64,000 nt of DNA. It comes from Bacillus sp. A301a_S52 (GTDB taxonomy: Bacteria > Bacillota > Bacilli > Bacillales > Salisediminibacteriaceae). This document shows, one piece after another, positions 19,936-27,760 of this stretch. The notes below the pieces were generated by a model. The model was not told where the DNA came from and did no database searches. It saw only the letters and a program-made list of their open reading frames with translations. The stretch lies in the NCBI GenBank assembly GCA_024701455.1, contig JABXYP010000001.1:4220001-4284000 (forward strand), in the 5' to 3' direction. Positions within the stretch are counted from its first letter, which is position 1, and each line of letters starts with the position of its first letter. The translations under genes and the position numbers were made by a program.

Positions 19936-20214
19936 TTAAATTGATAGCCAATGTAATAGCTCTCTTTCTATCTCGTCCAGACTAATCGAATAGAACGAGC
20001 TTACAATGATGATGGCGACGACAGCTAGTCCTACTTGTAATAACGCGGCACGGGCATAATTTTTCAAGCTAGCATTATTTTTTTCAATGAAAGCTAATAA
20101 GAAAAAGACGACAATATTCACAAAAGGAATAAGCGATAAAATGCCAATATAGAGCCATCCTTTAATTGACGTGGTGTTATTAACCCATTCTTTCTTAGAC
20201 GTGTCCTCACTCAT
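19936..20214 (-). CDS. Small two-helix membrane protein, array member 2
   Basis: A 92-residue paralogue. The core is TSIKGWLYIGILSLIPFVNI with FLLAFIEKNNASLKNYARAALL after it, then a second helix VVAIIIVSSF and an amphipathic tail. The start follows GAGGGG. It shares with member 3 nearly the same first helix, so these two are the closest pair. Probably one transcript with members 1 and 3 (gaps 20 and 15 bp). Confidence 0.82.
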   Translation of the reverse strand: MSEDTSKKEWVNNTTSIKGWLYIGILSLIPFVNIVVFFLLAFIEKNNASLKNYARAALLQVGLAVVAIIIVSSFYSISLDEIERELLHWLSI

Positions 20215-20229
20215 GACTTTCCCCTCGCT

Positions 20230-20511
20230 TCACCCAAATACCCACCAAGGTAATAACTCTGTTAAGGTTCTTTTAATACTAAACGACAACATCACGCTCA
20301 CAATGATAATAGCGATGGCTGCTATCGCGATATTGATCAGTGCCGCACGTCCAAAATTTTGCAAGCTTCTATTAGGTTCCTCACTAACCGCTAAGGCTAG
20401 AAAAATCACTATATTGAGCCCTGGTATTAATGTGAGAATACCAATATAGAGCCAACTTTGAACCGACGCTGTTCGATTCTCCACTATATTCTCTGATACA
20501 CGTTGTGCCAT
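20230..20511 (-). CDS. Small two-helix membrane protein, array member 3
   Basis: A 93-residue paralogue with ASVQSWLYIGILTLIPGLNI and FLALAVSEEPNRSLQNFGRAAL, then a second helix AAIAIIIVSVML and a C-terminal aromatic patch (LLPWWVFG). Start follows AGGAGA. It is the first gene of the tight three-gene group. Confidence 0.82.
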   Translation of the reverse strand: MAQRVSENIVENRTASVQSWLYIGILTLIPGLNIVIFLALAVSEEPNRSLQNFGRAALINIAIAAIAIIIVSVMLSFSIKRTLTELLPWWVFG

Positions 20512-20600
20512 TATTTCTCCTATCTAAAGGACTTATAGTTCGGCTCATATGTGCAAACTAAGTCTAACTTTGCCTTTTTAAAATAACTCTCGCCCTCCAA

Positions 20601-20710
20601 TAAAACGAACCTTCAATCATGACATGAGTGTCAGTTATCTCCCGCCTATATAGAGTGATCTTTCCTCTCTATTTTGAGGGAGGGTTACACACGCTTATCT
20701 AATGATAAAA
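20601..20710 (+). repeat. CAGTGGG element, copy 4 (first hairpin lost)
   Basis: Left end TAAAACGAACCTTCAATCA joins a TGTCAGTTATCTCCC part, then CTCTCTATTTTGAGGGAGG and the right end ACACGCTTATCTAATGATAA. The bases TTA at 20695-20697 are the stop codon of array member 4, the same element position that ends the BCCT gene and the gene at 51452. Confidence 0.8.
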
Positions 20711-20970
20711 TCGCTGACGTCAATTGCCCTTCCACCCCATAAGATTACTAGCAAGCTGATGAGAAACATAAGTAATGTAGCAACCGCAAAATGTCTCAAG
20801 CTTTTATTAAGCCTTTTATTACACATCATTAACACGAGAATAATGATATTTAGTATGGGAATGATCATCACTATATGGAGTCCAACCCACTCCCCTACTG
20901 TCGTATCCTCTATCACTTCAAAATCGTGGGGGTGGTAACGGTTGTTGTTATAGTCATACGTCTTATACAT
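20695..20970 (-). CDS. Small two-helix membrane protein, array member 4
   Basis: A 91-residue divergent paralogue. A tyrosine/asparagine-rich leader (YKTYDYNNNRYHPHDFEV) is followed by the family core TTVGEWVGLHIVMIIPILNI and MCNKRLNKSLRHFAVATLL. I chose ATG at 20970 because AAGGAG lies 8 bases before it; an ATG two codons earlier is too close to that site. Its last codons (DFIIR) and stop come from repeat copy 4. Confidence 0.78.
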   Translation of the reverse strand: MYKTYDYNNNRYHPHDFEVIEDTTVGEWVGLHIVMIIPILNIIILVLMMCNKRLNKSLRHFAVATLLMFLISLLVILWGGRAIDVSDFIIR

Positions 20971-21063
20971 TGTCATTGCTCCTTCTAGGTATTCAGCTGA
21001 ACATACTCTCTATCACTTTGTACCATACAGCAAAAGAGCGAATCTGTAAGTTTTTGAACGTTA

Positions 21064-21303
21064 TTAAAGATAGCGCAATCCTAACATCCCGACCGTCAAC
21101 ACACCTATAATAATTAACGAGGCAATAGCGTAGCCTTTCATATTCGGTTTAACCTTTTCACTAAAAGCTAAAAAAAGCAGAATTATAATATTAACAATAG
21201 GGATAGCTGTCACAATCCCCACAAACATCCATTCACCAACCGATACCGTTTGATCTATTTCTTCATTGAGTCTGTTCGCTTCCTCTTGCCCAACTTCTTC
21301 CAT
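21064..21303 (-). CDS. Small two-helix membrane protein, array member 5
   Basis: A 79-residue paralogue, first in the direction of transcription. Acidic leader, then TVSVGEWMFVGIVTAIPIVNI and FLAFSEKVKPNMKGYAIASL and a short second helix. GAAGGGTCCTG precedes the ATG. The family pattern S-[IV]-x2-W-[LM], I-P-x2-N, then [LM]-K-x-[YF]-[AG]-x-A is fully kept. Related proteins of unknown function are widespread in Firmicutes. Confidence 0.8.
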   Translation of the reverse strand: MEEVGQEEANRLNEEIDQTVSVGEWMFVGIVTAIPIVNIIILLFLAFSEKVKPNMKGYAIASLIIIGVLTVGMLGLRYL

Positions 21304-21766
21304 CAGGACCCTTCTTTCTTAAAATGCTAAGGTAATCATTTTCTTGTTATAGCTTGTCTAATATATTCAATACTTGAAATATCAACCTCAATATCACGCA
21401 TTTAACAATATCATGGTATGAATAACGCTTTAAGGTGCCAACGAACTAATTTTTTCTTGCAGCTAAGTAATAGACACTTTTCAAGTTCAGCTCATAATAT
21501 AACGCTTTCTTTATTGTATGGACAGCTTACACAGCTCTACAATCTTTTGCTTCATAAACTGTATAAAATCCTTACCACTCAATAAGAACTAGGCCTTTAC
21601 ACTTACTAGATAGGTGACTTTAATCTATAGACGAAACACTTTCTCCTCCCTGACATTCATTGACTGTCATTTTTAATCGACTCATCTTAATTTAGGAGTG
21701 AGGCAGCTCAAATTTAGGTAAACACCTTCCTCTTTGTGATCCTAGTGACTTGTCTATTTTAGGTAA
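21304..21766. other. Gene-free stretch
   Basis: AT-rich sequence with stops in all frames. It should contain the promoter for array member 5 on the minus strand. I see nothing else. Confidence 0.45.
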
Positions 21767-21880
21767 TAAAACGAACCTTCCCTTCACACGGTGGGTGTTT
21801 TTGCTTTTCTCCCACTGATTGGTCGTTGAGTGGATCAGGACATTATCGGCGACCGTTAGCATTGAGGAAATGAGGGAGAA
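21767..21880 (+). repeat. CAGTGGG element, copy 5 (second half degenerate)
   Basis: Starts TAAAACGAACCTTCCCTTCA, keeps the GGTGGG/CCCACT hairpin and GATCAGGACATTATCGGCGA, then decays. A chance open frame on the minus strand (21692-21961) runs through it and was rejected. Confidence 0.75.
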
Positions 21881-21925
21881 AAGAAACTGCCGCCCCACTT
21901 TTATTCGTGAGACAGCAGTTTGATA
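21881..21925 (-). terminator. Likely terminator of the gene at 22071
   Basis: On the minus strand ACTGCTGTCTCAC and GTGGGGCGGCAGT pair around GAATAAAA and are followed by TTCTTTTCT. Confidence 0.6.
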
Positions 21926-22070
21926 CGGTTTACATAGCCTTGTTTTTGGAACGTTAAACAAGGTTATAGGTTATAGCGCAAAATTATGAATTTTTTGTTA
22001 ATCAGGGAGAGACACAATTACATTTAGTGCTTACACTAAACCTCCCATATGTACCTTATCCGTTATCCCT

Positions 22071-22271
22071 TTACCGTTCTTCTTTTGTCGCTTCAACCTC
22101 TTGGGTATCCTTACTAGAAAGCCCTTTTTCTAATCTCAGCTTTTCCAGTTCAATGCGCTTTTCTTCAACTCTTAATTCTCTTTCCTTTATTTTATATTTT
22201 TTCTTGCTATTATAAGCTTCATAGAGATAATACATCCCTACTATCACGGCAATGTAAAAAAAGAAGTCCAT
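22071..22271 (-). CDS. Small membrane-anchored coiled-coil protein
   Basis: A 66-residue protein with one N-terminal membrane helix (FFFYIAVIVGMYYLYEAY) and a long charged helix rich in Lys, Arg and Glu (about 23-66). The start follows GGAGGG with a 7-base spacer. The form resembles small phage-shock or divisome accessory proteins, but I recognise no family. Confidence 0.75.
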   Translation of the reverse strand: MDFFFYIAVIVGMYYLYEAYNSKKKYKIKERELRVEEKRIELEKLRLEKGLSSKDTQEVEATKEER

Positions 22272-22742
22272 CCGTTTTCCCTCCAGCCAAAAGTATGGTT
22301 TTATTATATCACACCTTTTCCATTAAGTTCCTCAGTCTTGGGATGGACTTAAAACGGCGACCACTGGTCGCATATCACTTTTCCACTTTATTACACATTG
22401 ATCAAATTATGCAATGAGCCTTCTCGTTAGCGTCATGCTCACTATCTCCTCTAACTAAGCGTCCACCTATTTTAAAGAAAGATACCCAACACACATATGG
22501 ACGTTGTTAAAACTTCCCTTCATATCAACATGATTTAAATCTTAACTTGTACTCTTCCATGTTAACGATCTGGCGTTCTCTTAAAATGAAGTTGGATTAT
22601 AACCCTTCTCGAAATAGCTTTCTAAAGCCTATATATCCCAATACAATAAATATATAATGTAAAAAATTTTTAGGGGCAATTATGGTGAATGAATTTCATA
22701 ATGAAGTCCCTCGATATAACGAAAAATTTGGAACGAAAGATG
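22272..22742. other. Gene-free stretch
   Basis: No supported gene. A start-like GGGGCAATTATGGTGAATGAATTTC near 22673 on the plus strand reads only a few codons into the repeat that follows and then stops. Confidence 0.4.
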
Positions 22743-22855
22743 GCGACTCCTGTGGGAGGAAGTGAAGTCTGAAAATCCATTCTGACTGAGCTTAGCAAAG
22801 GCAGAATTAGTTGAAGACAAGCCCCACGGAAAGCGTCCATCTGTAGTGAAAATGA
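22743..22855 (-). repeat. Degenerate GC-rich Bacillus-type intergenic repeat
   Basis: GCGACTCCTGTGGGAGG at the start and CCCCACGGAAAGCGTCCATC near the end match the shape of a repeat often seen in alkaliphilic Bacillus genomes. The IS at 2602 and its remnant at 13645 carry sequence of the same class (GGCGTCTCG, GCTCGCTTGCC). Confidence 0.55.
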
Positions 22856-22865
22856 GTCATAACGT

Positions 22866-22973
22866 TCAGAAATAACGATAAAACCATAATTTATGAAATC
22901 GATTCATATTATAAAAATAAAAGAAAGTACCTCCTACTATGATGATTAAAAGAGCCTGTAATAGATTTCTCAT
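22866..22973 (-). CDS. Possible 35-aa hydrophobic protein, truncated by a repeat
   Basis: ATG 22973 follows GGGTGAGG. The frame gives MRNLLQALLIIIVGGTFFYF and a short tail that ends at the edge of the degenerate repeat, so the true C-terminus may have been lost. It starts 14 bases after the stop of the remnant at 22987, suggesting an old two-gene unit. Confidence 0.35.
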   Translation of the reverse strand: MRNLLQALLIIIVGGTFFYFYNMNRFHKLWFYRYF

Positions 22974-22986
22974 TAGCCTCACCCTT

Positions 22987-23148
22987 TTACATTATATCAA
23001 TCCAGCCGTTATTAGGCCGCCTGTCTCGCTTATCAATTTGTTTGGCAAGTGTCGTTCCGATATCAGCATAGTCCATAGCAACTGCTACTGCTAGCTTTAT
23101 TGCTCCCCGAGCTGAAGGATCATCATCTCGTACAAAGAATGTGACTGG
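22987..23148 (-). pseudogene. C-terminal fragment of an unrecognised protein
   Basis: An open frame without start reads FFVRDDDPSARGAIKLAVAV and then AMDYADIGTTLAKQIDKRD before TAA. The composition is clearly protein-like, and a TGA cuts it off upstream. I do not recognise the family. It is probably a decayed gene; the sequence further upstream (23150-23390) holds no matching frame. Confidence 0.4.
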
Positions 23149-23424
23149 TCAATTAAATTTTCTATCGATAGTCGATCTGTTCCTTCTCATATATAATGTT
23201 CTTTAACTTGATTAAATCCCCCATCGTTAGGTAGGGTTAGAGTATTAGCTTTGCAAAGGCTTGAGGACAAACTACTTACAAAACTAGTTTCAGCTAATCA
23301 TATTCTAATTAGAGATTTTTAATTGTCGCTGCTAAAGAGAGGAGGTATTCTCATATAAAAGCACACTCGTTTAATTACTTCGTGAGTATGGATGAGAGCC
23401 ATACTGACTGGAAAGAGGAATATT

Positions 23425-24783
23425 ATGAAAGATCGCTTATACTTATTTTACTCATCTGTCCTAATACTTTATATTATAAACCGATTTTTAAGCTCTGCCT
23501 CTCTGGATTATGTGATTGGTCTTCTCGCTATCGCCATGCTTGTTATCTCTTTTAAACAGGGTTCCACCTTGTTTAAAGTTCTCGGTGGTGCCTTTATGGC
23601 AAGCGGAAGTCTGATGTATGTAACAGCGGGACTATCCATAAAAGGGCTTCCCCTGTTTTTTACGACAAACATGCAACTATTGGCTTTTTTAATGGTTTTG
23701 CCGTGGATTAATAGTGTCGTGCATGTAGGAAAATACGATCAACATATAAACGGTCTTATGAAAGAAAAGGTTCATCATCTAGGAAGCTTATATTCACGAA
23801 GTGTTTTAACCACCTATATTTTGATGACGTTTCTTAATTTATCAGCCGTTAACCTGTCTCAAAGTGTTTTATTAAAAAGCATGAAAAACATGAGTAAAGC
23901 TGTACGTGATAACTTCATTAGCCGGGCGACGATTCGTGCATTCACAATGGCTCTCATTTGGAGTCCGATGGAAATTATTGTAGCTATTACTGTAGATGCT
24001 ACTGGTGTTAGTTACTTAATTTATTTGCCTTGGCTACTTGGGATTTCATTTTTCATTCTTTTACTCGACTCGGTCATTGGCTGGTATCGCTTTAAACCGA
24101 TTGCCTATGAACCAGCATTAGAAAGTGTAGCCCATGATGTGCCAATTCAAAAAATTATTCAGGAGATCTTAAAATTGTTCGCTGCTCTCGTTTTATTTTT
24201 GGTGATCGTTCTATCACTTAGTCATCTCTTTCAATTAAACTTTATTCTCACAGTCACACTTGTCATCGTCCCTTTTTCTTGCGTGTGGGCGATTGTTATT
24301 AAGCGTTGGTATTTATTTAAAGTATTTGGCTTTGAAGTATGGAAACAGCAAACAAACAAAATTCAGAACTTTGTCATCTTGTTTATCACCCTTGCTTTTT
24401 TTACTAACAGCTTAAATGAAACGACGCTATTACAGTACGTTCAACGGCCATTTGTCATTTTCGACCATTCACCTCTTATGATTCTCATACTTATTTTAGC
24501 TACTTACTTTTTTATGGCGATGATTGGTGTTCATCCCGTAGGAACCATTGCTATTTTACTTGAAGTGTTAGCACCATTATTCCATATCTTTAATCCGGCA
24601 GCGATTGGGATTGTGCTCATCGTTGGAGCACTTGCTACTTCAAGCTCTAGTACATTTGGCGTTGTTCTGACGCTAACGTCTATAAATACCGAACAAAACC
24701 CTTACCGAATTACACTTCGCAACCTGCCTTTTACACTCTTATATGGTGCTATTGGTATTGCAGTGGCGATGATGATCATATGA
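23425..24783 (+). CDS. Putative permease, ion-transporter superfamily
   Basis: A 452-residue very hydrophobic protein with about 11-13 membrane helices. Motifs such as GVHPVGTIAILLEVLAP and GALATSSSSTFGVVLTLTSI resemble the re-entrant substrate loops of DctM, ArsB and CitM-like carriers, so an organic acid or anion is a likely substrate; this is inference. I start at ATG 23425 because AAAGAGGA precedes it; an upstream ATG at 23392 lacks a site. It converges with the pro-peptide gene at 25069. Confidence 0.75.
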   Translation: MKDRLYLFYSSVLILYIINRFLSSASLDYVIGLLAIAMLVISFKQGSTLFKVLGGAFMASGSLMYVTAGLSIKGLPLFFTTNMQLLAFLMVLPWINSVVHVGKYDQHINGLMKEKVHHLGSLYSRSVLTTYILMTFLNLSAVNLSQSVLLKSMKNMSKAVRDNFISRATIRAFTMALIWSPMEIIVAITVDATGVSYLIYLPWLLGISFFILLLDSVIGWYRFKPIAYEPALESVAHDVPIQKIIQEILKLFAALVLFLVIVLSLSHLFQLNFILTVTLVIVPFSCVWAIVIKRWYLFKVFGFEVWKQQTNKIQNFVILFITLAFFTNSLNETTLLQYVQRPFVIFDHSPLMILILILATYFFMAMIGVHPVGTIAILLEVLAPLFHIFNPAAIGIVLIVGALATSSSSTFGVVLTLTSINTEQNPYRITLRNLPFTLLYGAIGIAVAMMII

Positions 24784-24899
24784 TGACCATCATCTTTCTG
24801 TCATGTTTATATGAGAGACACCTTTATTTCTGAAAATCAAGCCTTGTCACAGGTATAGAAAACTTAAGAATCCACACTAAAAATAAGCGTGTGTTAAGC

Positions 24900-24940
24900 A
24901 AAGTAAACCCCATAAGTCGCGACTTATGGGGCCTTTTACT
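24900..24940. terminator. Perfect palindromic terminator between convergent genes
   Basis: A perfect 24-bp palindrome at 24908-24931 (CCCCATAAGTCG and its complement) is followed by CCTTTTACT on the plus strand and by TTTACTTT on the minus strand. It can end both the permease and the pro-peptide transcripts. Confidence 0.75.
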
Positions 24941-24955
24941 CAACGGAGAAACTCG

Positions 24956-25069
24956 TTATCCATGGGTATATCTAGGTGGCGCTTGTGGCATAAAATCAAC
25001 AGTGTATGATGACATAGTAGGGAACAACAACACGACTACCAAAGCAGATAGCACAGCATATTTTTTCAT
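24956..25069 (-). CDS. Candidate signalling pro-peptide (PapR/NprX/Phr-like)
   Basis: A 37-residue secreted peptide gene found by direct reading. ATG 25067-25069 follows the very strong site GGGGAGGAG with a 7-base spacer. The product has a short basic start and hydrophobic core (MKKYAVLSALVVVLLFPTM) as an export signal, then SSYTVDFMPQAPPRYTHG. This is the form of RRNPP pheromone precursors, in which the last 5-10 residues are released outside and re-imported; PPRYTHG is a candidate mature part. It is divergent from a PlcR/NprR-like receptor gene 163 bp away, the partner expected for such peptides. In B. cereus, papR lies downstream of plcR, so this divergent order is unusual. Confidence 0.72.
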   Translation of the reverse strand: MKKYAVLSALVVVLLFPTMSSYTVDFMPQAPPRYTHG

Positions 25070-25232
25070 AAATGGCTCCTCCCCGTTTAATTTTTTTTAT
25101 TATGCCATAAAAATAAAAGTTCTGTACCTTCGAAAACAGAGAATATTCTGACATTATCTTCATTTTTAGGCAACAATCTCTTATAATGAGACTTAATCAT
25201 TAACATATTAATATTTGGGAGGGACTTGGCCA
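25070..25232. promoter_or_regulatory. Divergent promoter region of pro-peptide and receptor genes
   Basis: On the plus strand a TATAAT (25192-25197) serves the receptor gene. On the minus strand GGCATAAT near 25110 could serve the pro-peptide gene. ATTAACATATTAAT (25199-25212) is near-palindromic and a similar ATTAATATATTCAT occurs before the subtilisin gene, so it is a candidate receptor site; the PlcR consensus itself is absent. Confidence 0.4.
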
Positions 25233-26114
25233 ATGGATTATTTAATTGGAGATAGAATTAAAGACTTACGTGACCATTTACATATGTCTCAACAAGAACT
25301 TAGTGACGGGATATGTACTCAAGGGTTAATTAGCCGAATTGAAAAGCATACAGCAACTCCCACCGCTCCTCTTCTACATCAGCTCGCTCTCCGTCTCGGT
25401 GTTGATTTAAACTATTTTTTTGATGATATCTCAAGAAATGGTATTCATTACGTTAAAGAAACGATTAATCATATTGATCAACTTGTTCGTCATCACGAAT
25501 ATGCCGATGTCATGAAAACGATTCAACTAGAGAAAACGAACCCGCTTTTTAAAAAACCACATTTACAACAATATTTTTTATGGAGAGAAGGAATTTGTGT
25601 TTTTCATATGGAGGAAAATAGTAAAAAATCTCTTCTTTTACTAGACGAAGCGTTAGCTTTACGGTCAGATAATCAAAAGAAAATGTCAGAAATGGACATT
25701 GATATTTTGTCATCTAAAGCCATCGTTTACAGTGAAATTGGGCGTCTGGATTTAGCTGCTGATATCTATAGGACCTTACTAAACGAAATAGAAACGCTCC
25801 CTCTTCGTCGAGAGCATCGATTAATTATTAGGATTTTGTTTAATGCCAGTCGTAACGCTTACGATAGAAAAAATTATCGTGAGTCGTTATTTTACGCCAA
25901 TAAGGGTATTAAAACATGTGTTAATGAGGATCAATTATATTTATTAGGCCATCTCTTCTATCAAAAAGGATGCTCATTATTTCGATTGCATCCGTCAAAG
26001 AAACAAGAAAGTCTTCAGTTATTATATGATGCCTTGTGGATTTATCAGCTTCATCCTGTTCCAAAAGTTATTCAGGAACTGGTTGAAGAAATAGACATTA
26101 TTAAAAACAGCTGA
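25233..26114 (+). CDS. PlcR/NprR-like quorum-sensing regulator (HTH + TPR, RRNPP family)
   Basis: A 293-residue transcription factor. Residues 1-62 are an Xre-type HTH (GDRIKDLRDHLHMSQQELSD, then GLISRIEKHTATPTAPLLHQLALRLGVDLNYFF). The rest is helical TPR repeats, with visible units such as KAIVYSEIGRLDLAADIYRTLL and LFYANKGIKTCVNEDQLYLLG. Size and plan match PlcR (285 aa). The start is ATG 25233 after GGGAGGG; a TTG six codons earlier overlaps that site. Neighbours are the divergent pro-peptide gene and, 215 bp downstream, a subtilisin gene. I infer peptide-controlled activation or repression of the protease, as NprR and PlcR do for theirs. Confidence 0.85.
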   Translation: MDYLIGDRIKDLRDHLHMSQQELSDGICTQGLISRIEKHTATPTAPLLHQLALRLGVDLNYFFDDISRNGIHYVKETINHIDQLVRHHEYADVMKTIQLEKTNPLFKKPHLQQYFLWREGICVFHMEENSKKSLLLLDEALALRSDNQKKMSEMDIDILSSKAIVYSEIGRLDLAADIYRTLLNEIETLPLRREHRLIIRILFNASRNAYDRKNYRESLFYANKGIKTCVNEDQLYLLGHLFYQKGCSLFRLHPSKKQESLQLLYDALWIYQLHPVPKVIQELVEEIDIIKNS

Positions 26115-26329
26115 GTGATATATACTTCAAAAAATAGAAAAATTAATATATTCATACTATTTTATGCAATGTGATTATAATGTCCCTCTACCTTCTCTAT
26201 TAACCTAGTAACTCACTATTTTGACCTTTAATAGAGTTAGATTAATGTGAATATTTAGATTATTATAGTCACTACCAGACATTCCATTTTATAGGTTGTG
26301 TCGGTAATCTTATAAAGGAGAGGGTAGAT

Positions 26330-27475
26330 GTGAAAAAGTTATTATTGGCATGGGTGGCTGTCGCATTAATGTTCGTCTTTAGTGCGACACCAGGATTCGC
26401 TTCTGGAGACTCAACAGATCGAAACAGCGGCAGCGGAAAGAAAGAATATCTCGTCATGTTTGAGGAAGACAGCGCTGACATGAGTGTCATGAAGTCTATT
26501 GGTATTTCACAAAGCAATATACTTTATGAGTTTGAGCTACTGCCTGTTTTACATGTCGAGCTCAGTGATACTCAAGTAAACAGTCTTGAGAATCACCCAC
26601 AAATTAAAACAGTAGAAGAAAATGCTGAAGCGAAAGCCTACCAACAACAAACACCATGGGGTATAACTCGCGTTCAAGGTATTGCCGCTCAATCACGAGG
26701 TTATACAGGTAATAACGTCAAAGTAGCTGTCTTGGATTCTGGTATTGATCGCTCTCATCCAGATTTATCAGCCAATGTACGTGGAGGCTACTCAGTGTTT
26801 GGCGACTCTCCTTACAACGATGGTAACGGACATGGAACCCATGTAGCAGGTACTGTCGGTGCCGTTAACAACAACATCGGCGTTATTGGTGTGGCTCCTC
26901 AAGCAGACCTCTATGCTGTAAAAGTACTCAATAACTCTGGTAGTGGCTCATATGCCGGTATCGCCCAAGGGATTGAATGGTCAATTAATAACGGTATGGA
27001 CATCATTAATATGAGCTTAGGTGGGTCATCAAGCTCCTCAATCCTTGAACAGTATTGTAACCTCGCCTACAATCGTGGACTTCTCGTAGTTGCTGCCGCT
27101 GGAAACAGTGGAACAGCTGCCGGAAACACAAACACAGTAGGTTATCCAGCGCGTTATAATTCAGTTATCGCTGTTGCTGCAACAAATTCTAATAATGTGC
27201 GGGCTAACTTCTCTAGTACAGGCCCTACAGTGGAACTATCAGCTCCTGGCGTAAGTGTCCTAAGTACAACACCAGGTGGAAACTATGCTTCATACAATGG
27301 TACTTCAATGGCTTCTCCGCATGTTGCAGGTGTGGCTGCCCAAGTATGGCAAGCAAGACCAAATCTATCAAATGCTCAATTAAGACAAATCTTAAATGCT
27401 TCCGCACAAAACCTTGGTAGTTCATATCAATATGGTAACGGGCTCGTCCGTTCATTGAATGCCATTCAATACTAA
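26330..27475 (+). CDS. Secreted subtilisin-type alkaline protease
   Basis: A 381-residue pre-pro-enzyme of family S8. GTG start after AAGGAGAGGG. Signal peptide 1-25 (ends GFASG), I9 pro-domain about 37-100 (EYLVMFEED), mature enzyme from about Gln106 (QTPWGITRVQ), about 275 residues. The triad is Asp136, His168 and Ser326, oxyanion Asn259. The short GSGSYAGIAQGIEW loop region and overall length match the high-alkaline subtilisins (Savinase/M-protease group). Odd point: a free cysteine, Cys243 in EQYCNLAYN, where most subtilisins have none. Preceded by the quorum-sensing regulator gene in the same direction. Confidence 0.95.
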   Translation: MKKLLLAWVAVALMFVFSATPGFASGDSTDRNSGSGKKEYLVMFEEDSADMSVMKSIGISQSNILYEFELLPVLHVELSDTQVNSLENHPQIKTVEENAEAKAYQQQTPWGITRVQGIAAQSRGYTGNNVKVAVLDSGIDRSHPDLSANVRGGYSVFGDSPYNDGNGHGTHVAGTVGAVNNNIGVIGVAPQADLYAVKVLNNSGSGSYAGIAQGIEWSINNGMDIINMSLGGSSSSSILEQYCNLAYNRGLLVVAAAGNSGTAAGNTNTVGYPARYNSVIAVAATNSNNVRANFSSTGPTVELSAPGVSVLSTTPGGNYASYNGTSMASPHVAGVAAQVWQARPNLSNAQLRQILNASAQNLGSSYQYGNGLVRSLNAIQY

Positions 27476-27490
27476 TGTGCTAACATCTGT

Positions 27491-27525
27491 GAGAACGCTC
27501 CCATTGGGGCGTTCTCATTTTTACT
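27491..27525 (+). terminator. Terminator of the subtilisin gene
   Basis: GAGAACGC and GCGTTCTC form an 8-bp stem, followed by ATTTTTACTTT, 16 bases after the stop. Confidence 0.85.
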
Positions 27526-27685
27526 TTGTTGTGCTCAGTGTTCTTGCTTTTTGAAAAAAGAGGATTATCAGGACATGTATTAATGACATGAGTGATTTCC
27601 ACACATCCTTTCTATTCTCCCTTAGCCGTTATTGCTTTCCCCAAAGGTTTTTCCCTATCACTGTTCAGGATACACTAAGTATGAA

Positions 27686-27735
27686 TTGACACTTTTAAAG
27701 TTACCATTTATAATATATGAGTAGTTGTTCATATA
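27686..27735 (+). promoter_or_regulatory. czcD promoter with CzrA-type operator
   Basis: A perfect SigA promoter TTGACA (27686-27691), 17 bases, TATAAT (27709-27714). An inverted repeat TATATGA-N8-TCATATA (27714-27735) begins at the end of the -10, as in SmtB/CzrA operators. Zinc-relieved repression by the ArsR-type protein encoded downstream is the clear reading. Confidence 0.82.
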
Positions 27736-27760
27736 TTCATATTAAGAAGGAGTGATTAGT

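Noticed and set aside
21692..21961. 89-codon open frame on the minus strand
   Set aside because: It runs through repeat copy 5 and a terminator hairpin; the translation simply reads the repeat and has no ribosome site.
26115..26329. PlcR-box before the subtilisin gene
   Set aside because: The B. cereus PlcR consensus TATGNAWWTNCATA was not found; only a loose AT-rich palindrome similarity exists.
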